8,041 nucleotides of DNA from Rhodospirillales bacterium (lineage in GTDB: Bacteria > Pseudomonadota > Alphaproteobacteria > Rhodospirillales > Magnetospirillaceae), in contig JASHSH010000318.1 in the NCBI GenBank assembly GCA_030040955.1, forward strand, positions 1-8,041. The letters run 5' to 3'. Position 1 is the first letter of the stretch, and each line of letters opens with the position of its first letter. Below the pieces are notes generated by a model that was not told where the DNA came from, searched no databases, and worked only from the letters and a program-made list of their open reading frames with translations. Made by a program: the position numbers and the translations under genes. Shown piece after piece: positions 1 to 6,363 of the stretch.

Positions 1-1541
1 ATGAACAGCCCGATGACGACGAACGGGTCCTGCAACGCGAAGGTCACCTTCAGATCCGGGAAGTAATGGCGCAGGTCTTCGGTATAGGCCGCGAACAGCA
101 CCAACGCGGCCAGGCCCGCCGAGCCGATCGCGTAGCCCTTGGTCACCGCCTTGGTGGTGTTGCCCACCGCGTCGAGCGCGTCGGTGATCTTGCGCACTTC
201 CTTCGGCAGGTCCGCCATCTCGGCGATGCCGCCGGCATTGTCGGTAACCGGCCCATAGGCATCGAGCGCGACGATGATGCCGGCGAGCGCAAGCATGGTG
301 GTAACCGCGACCGCGATGCCGAACAGGCCGGCGAGAAGATAGGTGACCACGATGCCGACCGAGATCACGAGGACGGGAAGCGCGGTTGCCTCCATCGATA
401 CTGCCAGGCCCTGGATCACGTTGGTGCCGTGCCCGGTGGTGGAGGCCAGCGCGACGCTGCGCACCGGGCGGTAGTCGGTGCCGGTATAGTATTCGGTGAT
501 CCACACGATCAGGCCGGTGATCACCAGGCCGACGACGGCGCATACGAACAGCGCGCCGATGCCGATCACGCGCCCGTCGGCCTGCGCGAAGCTCGCCGAA
601 AAGCCGCCGAACTCGACCTGGATGACGATGGCGATGGCGATCAGCGACAGGATGCCGGTGGCGATCAGGCCGCGATACAGCGCCGCCATGATCTTGCCCG
701 AGCCGCCGAGGCGTACGAAGAAGGTGCCGAGCACCGAGGAAATGATGCACACGCCGCCGACCAGCAGCGGGAACAGCATCAGCTTCTCCTGGTCGGCGCC
801 GGAGAACGAGATCGACGCCAGCAGCATGGTGGCGACCATGGTCACCGCGTAGGTCTCGAACAGGTCGGCCGCCATGCCGGCGCAGTCGCCCACATTGTCG
901 CCGACATTGTCGGCGATCACCGCCGGGTTGCGCGGATCGTCCTCGGGAATGCCGGCCTCGACCTTGCCGACGAGGTCGGCGCCCACGTCGGCGCCCTTGG
1001 TGAAGATGCCCCCGCCGAGCCGGGCGAAGATCGAGATCAGCGAGGCGCCGAAGGAGAGCGCAACCAGTGCCTCGAGCAGCCCGCGGCCCGCGAACCCCAT
1101 CGAGCGCAGCACAAAATAATAGCCGGCCACCCCGAGCAGGCCGAGCCCGACCACGAGGAGGCCGGTGACCGCTCCCGACTTGAAGGCGATGGCGAGCGCG
1201 GGCGCGAGTCCGTGGCGCGCCGCGTCCGCCGTGCGCACGTTGGCGCGCACCGAGACGTTCATGCCGACATAGCCGGCGGCGGCGGACAGGATCGCGCCGA
1301 TGAAATAGCCGACGGCGACCTGCACGCCCAGGCGCAGGCCGAGGATGACGCCGATCACCACGCCGACCAGGGCCACCGTCGTGTACTGGCGGTTGAGATA
1401 GGCGCGCGCGCCCTCCTGGACCGCGCCGGCGATCTCCTGCATGCGCGGGGTCCCGGCCGGCGCGGCGAGCACCGAGCGGACCGCCCAGGCGCCGTACAGC
1501 AACGCCAAAATCCCGCACGCCAGCACGAAAGCGTAAGCCAT
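1..1541 (-). CDS. hppA: Membrane-bound proton-translocating pyrophosphatase, K+-insensitive type (3' end outside window)
   Basis: This integral membrane pump hydrolyses pyrophosphate and moves H+ out of the cytoplasm. The reading frame opens at the ATG at 1541 and stays open for 513 codons to the window edge. Family members run to roughly 650-720 residues, so the last quarter is missing. The start is supported by a strong Shine-Dalgarno sequence 4 nt upstream. Visible hallmarks are the substrate motif DVGADLVGKVEAGIPEDD (185-202), DNVGDNVGD (211-219) and the second acidic motif DAYGPVTDNAGG (427-438), with many hydrophobic helices between them. The third acidic motif lies beyond the edge. Lys464 in GNTTKAVTKG (460-469) is the family's marker for K+-independent enzymes; K+-dependent ones carry Ala there. 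Residues that mark Na+ pumps were not fully checked, so H+ specificity is inferred from the subfamily. The gene sits 132 nt after the FliL-like gene and may have its own promoter. Confidence 0.97.
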   Translation of the reverse strand, partial: MAYAFVLACGILALLYGAWAVRSVLAAPAGTPRMQEIAGAVQEGARAYLNRQYTTVALVGVVIGVILGLRLGVQVAVGYFIGAILSAAAGYVGMNVSVRANVRTADAARHGLAPALAIAFKSGAVTGLLVVGLGLLGVAGYYFVLRSMGFAGRGLLEALVALSFGASLISIFARLGGGIFTKGADVGADLVGKVEAGIPEDDPRNPAVIADNVGDNVGDCAGMAADLFETYAVTMVATMLLASISFSGADQEKLMLFPLLVGGVCIISSVLGTFFVRLGGSGKIMAALYRGLIATGILSLIAIAIVIQVEFGGFSASFAQADGRVIGIGALFVCAVVGLVITGLIVWITEYYTGTDYRPVRSVALASTTGHGTNVIQGLAVSMEATALPVLVISVGIVVTYLLAGLFGIAVAVTTMLALAGIIVALDAYGPVTDNAGGIAEMADLPKEVRKITDALDAVGNTTKAVTKGYAIGSAGLAALVLFAAYTEDLRHYFPDLKVTFALQDPFVVIGLF

Positions 1542-1545
1542 GTAA

Positions 1546-1553
1546 CCCTTCCT
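1546..1553 (-). promoter_or_regulatory. Strong Shine-Dalgarno for hppA
   Basis: Read on the minus strand, AGGAAGGG lies 4 nt before the hppA ATG. It is one of the two best ribosome-binding sites in the window and contrasts with the weak ones at the overlapping junctions upstream. This fits independent translation initiation of hppA. Confidence 0.75.
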
Positions 1554-1591
1554 CGTGATTGATGCTTCGAGCGATTTTGCGAGCCGTGGCG

Positions 1592-1605
1592 CGCCGTTAG
1601 CGGCG
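1592..1605 (-). repeat. Small inverted repeat in the gap upstream of hppA
   Basis: The minus strand reads CGCCG-CTAA-CGGCG, a 5-bp stem with a 4-nt loop. It lies in the 132-nt gap between the FliL-like gene and hppA, about 50 nt before the hppA start. No U-run follows it, so it is not a convincing intrinsic terminator. It could be a weak leader structure or chance in GC-rich DNA. I saw no clear -35/-10 pair in the rest of the gap. Confidence 0.3.
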
Positions 1606-1673
1606 TCTTCGTCCCCATTTCTCCCAGCGACGGCGGCGGTAAGCTGCCAGAAGCCGGGCGGGCGCGCAACGAC

Positions 1674-2129
1674 TCAACGCTCGTAGATCGACTTGATCAC
1701 CACGTCCTTGACGATGTCGGCACCGAGCACGCGCTGCGCCGTCTTGGTCAGGCTGTCGTGGATCGCCTTCTTGTCGGCCGCCGAGTTCACGTCGGAGTAG
1801 CGCAGCACGAGCTGGTAGAGGTCGAGGTTGAACGCGTTTTGCAGAAGCGGCAGCAGATCGTTCGCCCGGGTGGCGTCGGTGGCGAGCACATCGACCGCGA
1901 TGTCGAGGCCGACCGAACGCGTGATCGCATGGTTCTGCACCACCGGAATCAAGAAGCTGCCGACCGATATCTCCTGGTGCCGCGGGGGCGGCGGCGCGGG
2001 CGGCGGCGCGGCGGCGGCGCCTTCCATGTGCAGAAGCTTCGGCAAGGGTCCGACATGAAAGTAGACCGAGGCGGCGGCACCGCCCCCGATCAGCAAAATC
2101 GCGATCACGATGATGATGACGATCTTCAT
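1674..2129 (-). CDS. Single-pass membrane protein with FliL-like C-terminal domain
   Basis: The predicted protein has 151 residues. Residues 3-24 are a strongly hydrophobic N-terminal segment after a single Lys, most likely an uncleaved signal anchor. A low-complexity Ala/Pro linker follows (38-49, including PPPAPPPP). The periplasmic-side domain (about 53-151) has the layout of the FliL family: a strand of the core, a helix around DLLPLLQNAF, another around DKKAIHDSLTKTAQRVL, and a final strand DIVKDVVIKSIYER. This is a fold-level resemblance read by eye, not a confirmed homology. The ATG at 2129 overlaps the thiL stop as ATGA, and no good Shine-Dalgarno is visible, so translation is probably coupled to thiL. 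No other flagellar gene is present, so a motility role is not supported. It could equally be an unrelated conserved protein of unknown function. Confidence 0.8.
   Translation of the reverse strand: MKIVIIIVIAILLIGGGAAASVYFHVGPLPKLLHMEGAAAAPPPAPPPPRHQEISVGSFLIPVVQNHAITRSVGLDIAVDVLATDATRANDLLPLLQNAFNLDLYQLVLRYSDVNSAADKKAIHDSLTKTAQRVLGADIVKDVVIKSIYER
1981..2022. repeat. GC-only low-complexity tract encoding the Ala/Pro linker
   Basis: This tract is almost entirely G and C in imperfect GCG/GGC units on the plus strand. On the coding minus strand it gives the Ala- and Pro-rich linker (about residues 37-50) of the FliL-like protein. Such tracts are prone to slippage, and linker length may vary between strains. 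Confidence 0.7.
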
Positions 2130-3115
2130 CGGCCGAAATGCCGGTAGCCGCCGCGCGGCATGTCGAGCCTCTCGCCGCCAGGGCCTTCCACCCGTACCTC
2201 CGCGCCGGCGATGATCCCCCCGATCGGCGCGAGGCGCAAGCCGAGGTCGCGGGAAAGCGCGCCCAGCTTCGCATCCGACTCGGGGGCGGCGGTGAACAGC
2301 AGCTCGTAATCGTCGCCGCCGGTGAGGGCCGTGAGGAGTCCTTGCCCCAGTCCTGCCGCGATGGCGGCGCGCGCGGCGTCGGACAACGGCACGCGCGCGG
2401 CCTCGACGATCGCGCCGACGCCCGAAGTCTCGCAGATATGGCCGAGATCGCCGATCAGCCCGTCGGAGACGTCCATCGCCGCGTGCGCGACGCCGCGTAG
2501 CGCCCGTCCCAGCGCCAGGCGCGGCCGGGGCAATCGGTAGCGATCGAGCAACTCGGCGGCGTGCGGCGTGGCCAGCTCCTTCGCTTCGCCGCGCGCGACG
2601 AACAGGCCGAAGGCGCCGTCGCCGACCGTGCCCGATACCCAGAGCCGGTCGCCCGCGCGCGCGCCGGAGCGGCGCAGTTCGGTGCCGATCTCGACGGTGC
2701 CGAGCGCGGTCAGCGCGAAGGTGGCGGGGCCGGGCGTGGCCACCGTGTCGCCGCCAAGCAGCGGCAGGCGGAACTCGGTCAGATCGGCGCCCAGGCCGGC
2801 GGCGAACCGCTCGACCCAGGACGCATCGACGCCGCGCGGGAAGCAGGCCGCGAGCAGCGCGCCCGCGGGTTCCGCCCCCATCGCCGCGAGGTCGGAAAGA
2901 TTGACCCGCACCAGCTTGCGCGCGATCAGGTCGGGCGGATCGTCGGGCAGGAAATGGACGCCGGCGACGATCGCATCCGTGGTGAGGACGAGACGGCGGC
3001 CGGGCGGGCAATCGACCAGCGCCGCATCGTCGGCTAGGCCGAGCGCGCCCGGATGGCCGGCGGCGAGCGGCGCGAACAGGCGCCGGATCAGCTCGAATTC
3101 GTCAAGCGCTGGCAT
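2126..3115 (-). CDS. thiL: Thiamine-monophosphate kinase
   Basis: ThiL phosphorylates thiamine monophosphate with ATP to give thiamine diphosphate, the last step of cofactor synthesis, in the cytoplasm. The 329-residue product has the usual family length. Visible motifs, in order, are the Asp pair at 29-30, TTDAIVAGVHF (45-55), NLSDLAAMGA (72-81), GGDT (121-124), MDVSDGL (214-220) and GGDDYELLF (266-274). These build the Mg-nucleotide and substrate sites of the AIR-synthase/ThiL/SelD-type fold. The chosen ATG at 3115 begins MPALDEFELI, which fits the family N-terminus, and overlaps the end of nusB by 14 nt. The frame is open further upstream, but that part is nusB in another frame. The nusB-thiL pairing is also found in enterobacteria. 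No key motif appears to be missing. Confidence 0.96.
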   Translation of the reverse strand: MPALDEFELIRRLFAPLAAGHPGALGLADDAALVDCPPGRRLVLTTDAIVAGVHFLPDDPPDLIARKLVRVNLSDLAAMGAEPAGALLAACFPRGVDASWVERFAAGLGADLTEFRLPLLGGDTVATPGPATFALTALGTVEIGTELRRSGARAGDRLWVSGTVGDGAFGLFVARGEAKELATPHAAELLDRYRLPRPRLALGRALRGVAHAAMDVSDGLIGDLGHICETSGVGAIVEAARVPLSDAARAAIAAGLGQGLLTALTGGDDYELLFTAAPESDAKLGALSRDLGLRLAPIGGIIAGAEVRVEGPGGERLDMPRGGYRHFGR

Positions 3116-3623
3116 CGCCGCCCATCTCGACCGCGCGCAACGCATACGCGATGCGGTCGAGCACCGCGTTGACCAATCCCGGCTCGGCGCCGGCATAGAA
3201 GGAGTGCGCGACATCGACATATGCCGAGATCGCCGATTTGGGCGGAATGTCGGCGCGCGCCGCCAATTCGTATGCGGCGGCGCGCAGGATCGCGCGCAAC
3301 ACCGTTTCCAGCCGCTCGACGGTCCAGCCGCCGGTGAGCGTGTCGCCGACCATCTTGTCGAGGTCGGACTGGCGCGCCAGCGTGCCGCGCACGATGTCGG
3401 CGAACAGATCCGCATCCGGCGCGGCAAGTCGCTCCTCGATCTCGGCTTGCGGATCGTCGGGCGCGGGAACCAGCGCGGCGGCGGCGATGCCGTGTTCGAG
3501 GATATCGCGGATCGCCTGGTCGGCCGAGGCGCCGGTCAGCTCGATCTGGTAGAGCGCCTGCACCGCGGCGAGCCGCGCTGCCGCCAGCCGGCGCGGGATG
3601 GCCCGTCCGCCGCCGCGGCTCAT
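3102..3623 (-). CDS. nusB: Transcription antitermination factor NusB
   Basis: NusB is a small helical RNA-binding protein. With NusE (ribosomal protein S10) it binds boxA of rRNA leaders and supports processive antitermination. The 173-residue product matches the family: an Arg-rich N-terminus, ARLAAVQALYQIEL (16-29), ILRAAAYEL (112-120), and the C-terminal signature from AISAYVDVAH (131-140) to PGLVNAVLDRIA (148-159), where many homologues read FVNGVLD. It is longer than the roughly 140-residue E. coli form because of an insert rich in Ala/Pro/Asp around 45-70, as is common in alphaproteobacteria. The ATG at 3623 overlaps the ribH stop as ATGA, with only a weak Shine-Dalgarno, so coupling to ribH is likely. 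Its 3' end overlaps thiL by 14 nt. Confidence 0.95.
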   Translation of the reverse strand: MSRGGGRAIPRRLAAARLAAVQALYQIELTGASADQAIRDILEHGIAAAALVPAPDDPQAEIEERLAAPDADLFADIVRGTLARQSDLDKMVGDTLTGGWTVERLETVLRAILRAAAYELAARADIPPKSAISAYVDVAHSFYAGAEPGLVNAVLDRIAYALRAVEMGGDASA

Positions 3624-4081
3624 TCCGGATTCTGGCCGAGTTCGGCGCGCAGGTCGATCATGCGCAGGCAGGCGCGCCCGGCCTGGCCGCCGAAATCCCC
3701 GCGCCCGGGCGCGCAACGCGCCAGCGCCTGGTCGCGGTCATGCACGGTGAGGATGCCATTGCCCAGCGCGAGCAGATGGCGCACCGCCAGCTCGCGCACG
3801 CCGCCCATCGCCTCGCGGCAAATATGGTCGTAATGGTCGGTCTCGCCGCGGATCGCGCAGCCCAGCACCACATAGCCATCATATCCATGCGTGCCCGGCG
3901 AGCGCTCCGCCGCCGCCACCGCGAAGGCGAGCGCGGTCGGCAATTCGAAAATTCCGGGAACCGCGATCCGCTCGACATGGGTCCGCCGCGCCCCCAGCGC
4001 CGCGCTCGCCCCGCGCAACAGATGATCGGCGATGTCGTCGTAGAACCGCGCTTCGACGATGAGAACGCGCGGCGCGGTCAC
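3620..4081 (-). CDS. ribH: 6,7-dimethyl-8-ribityllumazine synthase
   Basis: RibH condenses 3,4-dihydroxy-2-butanone 4-phosphate with 5-amino-6-ribitylaminouracil to give the riboflavin precursor lumazine. The 153-residue product has the family length. Visible motifs are VLIVEARFYDDIAD (6-19, with the stacking aromatic), PGIFELP (42-48), VLGCAIRGETDHYDHI (72-87, with the catalytic His at 83) and NGILTV (108-113), then DQALAR ending in Arg122, which matches the phosphate-binding Arg. The start is GTG at 4081, overlapping the stop of the preceding RibB gene as GTGA. A GGAG sits 8 nt upstream, and no ATG in this frame precedes the conserved first strand. One oddity is Phe130 in GDFGG where homologues usually read NKGG or DKGG. 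The assignment itself is secure. Confidence 0.95.
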   Translation of the reverse strand: MTAPRVLIVEARFYDDIADHLLRGASAALGARRTHVERIAVPGIFELPTALAFAVAAAERSPGTHGYDGYVVLGCAIRGETDHYDHICREAMGGVRELAVRHLLALGNGILTVHDRDQALARCAPGRGDFGGQAGRACLRMIDLRAELGQNPE

Positions 4082-5220
4082 CGCCCGGGCTCCGGCGAGG
4101 AGATCGGCCGCTGGTCGACCACCTTCAACCCGTATCCGTCGAGGCCGATGATCGGGCGCTTCGTGTTGGACAGCAGGATCATCTCGGTGACGCCGAGATC
4201 GAGCAGGATCTGCGCGCCGACGCCATAGTCGCGCAGCGGCACGCCCTCGCCGCGGCCCTCGATGCGCGCGCGCACCCGCTCGGAGAGGCTGGTCGGCAGC
4301 GGCTCGCGGATCAGCAGCACCACGCCACGCCCCTCCTCCGCCACCATGCGCATCGCGGCGTGCAGTTGGCCGCCCTTGCCGCTCTCGCGGTCGCCGAGCA
4401 CGTCGTCGAGCACGTTGAGCGCATGGACCCGCACCGGCACCGGCCCGCCTTGCGCGACATCGCCCTTCACCAGCGCGATATGCTCGGCATAGGCGACCGT
4501 GTTCACATAGACGATCATCCGCCATTCGCCACCATGCTCGGAGCGCAGCACCGACTCGACCGAGCGCTTGACGATCTTGTCGTTGCGCCGGCGGTAGGCG
4601 ATCAGGTCGGCGATGGTGGCGATCTTGAGTCCGTGGTACTGGGCGAAGGCGACCAGTTCGGGCGTGCGCGCCATGGTGCCGTCGTCGTTCATGATTTCGC
4701 AGATCACGCCGGACGGATTGAGCCCGGCGAGCCGCGCGATATCGACGGCCGCCTCGGTGTGCCCGGCGCGGACCAGCACCCCTCCCTCGCGGGCCATCAG
4801 CGGAAATACGTGCCCGGGACTGACGATGTCGGCCGGGCCCTTGGCGGGGTCGATGGCGACGGCGACGGTGCGCGCGCGGTCGGCCGCCGAGATGCCGGTG
4901 GTGACGCCCTCGCGCGCCTCGATGCTGACCGTGAACGCGGTCTCGTGGCGCGAGGCGTTGGTCGGCGTCATCATGGAGAGGCCGAGTTCGGCGATACGGT
5001 CGCGGGCGAGCGCCAGGCAGATCAGGCCGCGCGCATGCTTGGCCATGAAGTTGATCGCCTCGGCGCCGGCCCACACCGCGGGCACGACCAGATCGCCCTC
5101 GTTCTCGCGCGCCTCGTCGTCGACCAGAATGAACATCCGGCCGCCGCGCGCCTCGGCGATGATCTCCTCGATCGGCGACATGTAGGGTTCGAAGCGCGCG
5201 ATCTGCGACAGTTTGGACAT
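4078..5220 (-). CDS. ribB: 3,4-dihydroxy-2-butanone-4-phosphate synthase with degenerate GTP cyclohydrolase II domain (RibBX type)
   Basis: The N-terminal domain (about 14-215 of 380) converts ribulose 5-phosphate to 3,4-dihydroxy-2-butanone 4-phosphate plus formate. It keeps the acidic Mg loop VDDEARENEGD (33-43), MTPTNASRHETAF (84-96), EGVTTGISAADRA (104-116), VLVRAGHTEA (148-157) and ICEIMNDDGTMAR (173-185). The C-terminal part (about 225-372) aligns with RibA, but the three zinc Cys of HSECLTGDALFSLRCDCG become Asn269, Ser280 and Lys282. The catalytic QEGRGIGL stretch is replaced by REPLPTSL (305-312). GTP cyclohydrolase II activity is therefore very unlikely. This matches the RibBX variant known from Proteobacteria. 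The ATG at 5220 lies 5 nt after the ribE stop, with a GAGGG-like Shine-Dalgarno very close to it. Met14 is a possible alternative start. The gene overlaps ribH by 4 nt. Confidence 0.95.
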   Translation of the reverse strand: MSKLSQIARFEPYMSPIEEIIAEARGGRMFILVDDEARENEGDLVVPAVWAGAEAINFMAKHARGLICLALARDRIAELGLSMMTPTNASRHETAFTVSIEAREGVTTGISAADRARTVAVAIDPAKGPADIVSPGHVFPLMAREGGVLVRAGHTEAAVDIARLAGLNPSGVICEIMNDDGTMARTPELVAFAQYHGLKIATIADLIAYRRRNDKIVKRSVESVLRSEHGGEWRMIVYVNTVAYAEHIALVKGDVAQGGPVPVRVHALNVLDDVLGDRESGKGGQLHAAMRMVAEEGRGVVLLIREPLPTSLSERVRARIEGRGEGVPLRDYGVGAQILLDLGVTEMILLSNTKRPIIGLDGYGLKVVDQRPISSPEPGR

Positions 5221-5225
5221 CGCCC

Positions 5226-5813
5226 TCACGCCTTGCCCAGCAGGCGGGCAACATAGCGCGCCACCATGTCGATTTCCATGTTGACCATATCGCCCGCCCG
5301 CAGCGCGCCCAGGCTGGTCACCGCCACGGTGTGCGGGATCAAATTGATCCCGAACCGCTCGCTCTCGACTTCGTTCACGGTGAGCGACACGCCGTCGAGC
5401 GCGACCGACCCCTTGGGCGCGACGAAGCGCGCGAGCTGGGCCGGCGCGGCGAAGGTCATGCGCACCGAATCGTTCTCCGGGCGCGATTCGGCCAGCCTGG
5501 CCACCCCGTCGACATGGCCCGAGACCATATGTCCGCCGAATTCGTCGCCGGCGCGCAGCGGCCGTTCGAGATTGACGCGCGTACCCTTGCGCCAGCCGCC
5601 CAGCGTGGTCCGCGCCAGGGTCTCGGCCGAGGCCTGGACGGCGAAGCTCGAAGCGCTCCGCTCGATCACGGTGAGGCAGATGCCGGAGCATGCGATGGAG
5701 GCGCCGATGGCGAGCGCCTGTGCGTCGAAGCGCGTGGAGATCACCAGCCTGCGGTCCCCCGCGCCGGATACTTCGAGCACTTCGCCGATGTCGGTGACGA
5801 TGCCGGTGAACAT
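5226..5813 (-). CDS. ribE: Riboflavin synthase, alpha subunit
   Basis: This enzyme dismutates two 6,7-dimethyl-8-ribityllumazine molecules into riboflavin and 5-amino-6-ribitylaminouracil. The 195-residue product has the normal length and shows the two tandem lumazine-binding barrels. The first starts with the invariant MFTGIV and contains ACSGICLTV (41-49). The second follows GGHMVSGHVDG (93-103) and contains ALDGVSLTVN (138-147). The conserved MFTGIV fixes the start, and a TAG in frame a few codons upstream leaves no alternative. The Shine-Dalgarno is weak. The gene begins 34 nt after the nrdR stop, too short a gap for an FMN riboswitch or for the ribD gene that often stands here. It is sometimes named ribC in other species. 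Confidence 0.97.
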   Translation of the reverse strand: MFTGIVTDIGEVLEVSGAGDRRLVISTRFDAQALAIGASIACSGICLTVIERSASSFAVQASAETLARTTLGGWRKGTRVNLERPLRAGDEFGGHMVSGHVDGVARLAESRPENDSVRMTFAAPAQLARFVAPKGSVALDGVSLTVNEVESERFGINLIPHTVAVTSLGALRAGDMVNMEIDMVARYVARLLGKA

Positions 5814-5847
5814 ATGGAAGGCAGCCTAGCCCGCCGCGCCGCCGCGT

Positions 5848-6312
5848 TCAGTCGTCGCGGCCCGTTTCGCCCAGCTTGCCGATGAAGTCCTCGAAGTCCT
5901 TCGCCTCGCGGAAGTTCCGGTAGACCGAGGCGTAACGGACATAGGCGACCTGGTCGAGGCTGGCGAGCGCGTCCATCACCAGTTCGCCGATCATGCTCGA
6001 AGGAATCTCGGTCTCGCCGCTGCTTTCGAGGCGGCGCTGGATGCTGTTGACCGCGCGCTCGACCCGCTCCGGCTCCACCGGGCGCTTGCGCACGGCGATC
6101 GAGATCGAACGCATCAGCTTCTCGCGGTCGAACGGCACGCGCTGGCCGTTCTTCTTGATCACCACCAGGTCGCGCAGTTGCACCCGCTCGAAGGTGGTGA
6201 AGCGCGAGCCGCATTGCGGGCAGGAGCGCCGTCTGCGGATCGCGGCATTGTCCTCCGACGGACGCGAATCCTTCACCTGGGTGTCTTCGTGGCCGCAGAA
6301 CGGGCACCGCAT
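5848..6312 (-). CDS. nrdR: Transcriptional repressor NrdR
   Basis: NrdR is a zinc- and nucleotide-binding repressor of ribonucleotide reductase genes that senses ATP/dATP. The 154-residue product is full length. A zinc ribbon at the N-terminus has Cys3, Cys6, Cys31 and Cys34 (MRCPFC and CPQC), with the basic run RRRR between them for DNA binding. An ATP-cone follows (about 49-139), beginning VIKKNGQRVPFDREKL. The family C-terminal YRNFREAKDFEDFI is present. The ATG at 6312 has a GGGGGAAG-like Shine-Dalgarno about 6 nt upstream. The gene lies 51 nt downstream of glyA, and the glyA-nrdR-rib order is common in alphaproteobacteria. No NrdR box was seen in the window, so its targets lie elsewhere. 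Confidence 0.97.
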   Translation of the reverse strand: MRCPFCGHEDTQVKDSRPSEDNAAIRRRRSCPQCGSRFTTFERVQLRDLVVIKKNGQRVPFDREKLMRSISIAVRKRPVEPERVERAVNSIQRRLESSGETEIPSSMIGELVMDALASLDQVAYVRYASVYRNFREAKDFEDFIGKLGETGRDD

Positions 6313-6346
6313 GGCTGACTTCCCCCGACCCCTTTCCTTGCCCCCG

Positions 6347-6362
6347 CCCGGCGCGCGCCGGG
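6347..6362 (-). repeat. Perfect 16-nt GC palindrome just after glyA
   Basis: The sequence CCCGGCGCGCGCCGGG is its own reverse complement. It begins one base after the glyA stop, in the 51-nt gap before nrdR. As RNA it would form a 6-bp GC stem with a GCGC loop. No U-run follows, so it is not a standard intrinsic terminator. It may protect an mRNA 3' end, attenuate nrdR and the rib genes, or be a chance product of high GC. Confidence 0.55.
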
Positions 6363-6363
6363 A

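Noticed and set aside
66..1562. A 498-codon open frame on the plus strand, rich in Arg, Asp, His and Gly
   Set aside because: It is antisense to hppA, whose product matches the family at many motifs. The composition is typical of an antisense frame in high-GC DNA, and there is no recognisable domain.
1592..1605. Intrinsic terminator before hppA
   Set aside because: The stem is only 5 bp and no U-run follows on the transcribed strand.
2568..3833. A 421-codon open frame on the plus strand
   Set aside because: It runs antisense across thiL, nusB and the end of ribH. It crosses gene boundaries, is low-complexity in Arg/Ala/Ser, and has no family motif.
4360..5256. A 298-codon open frame on the plus strand, rich in Asp, Gly, His and Arg
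   Set aside because: It is antisense to the RibB gene. The composition reflects the complementary strand, and there is no start signal or domain.
5814..5847. FMN riboswitch before the riboflavin genes
   Set aside because: Only 34 nt separate nrdR from ribE, far too short for the RFN element, and no such element is visible elsewhere in the window.
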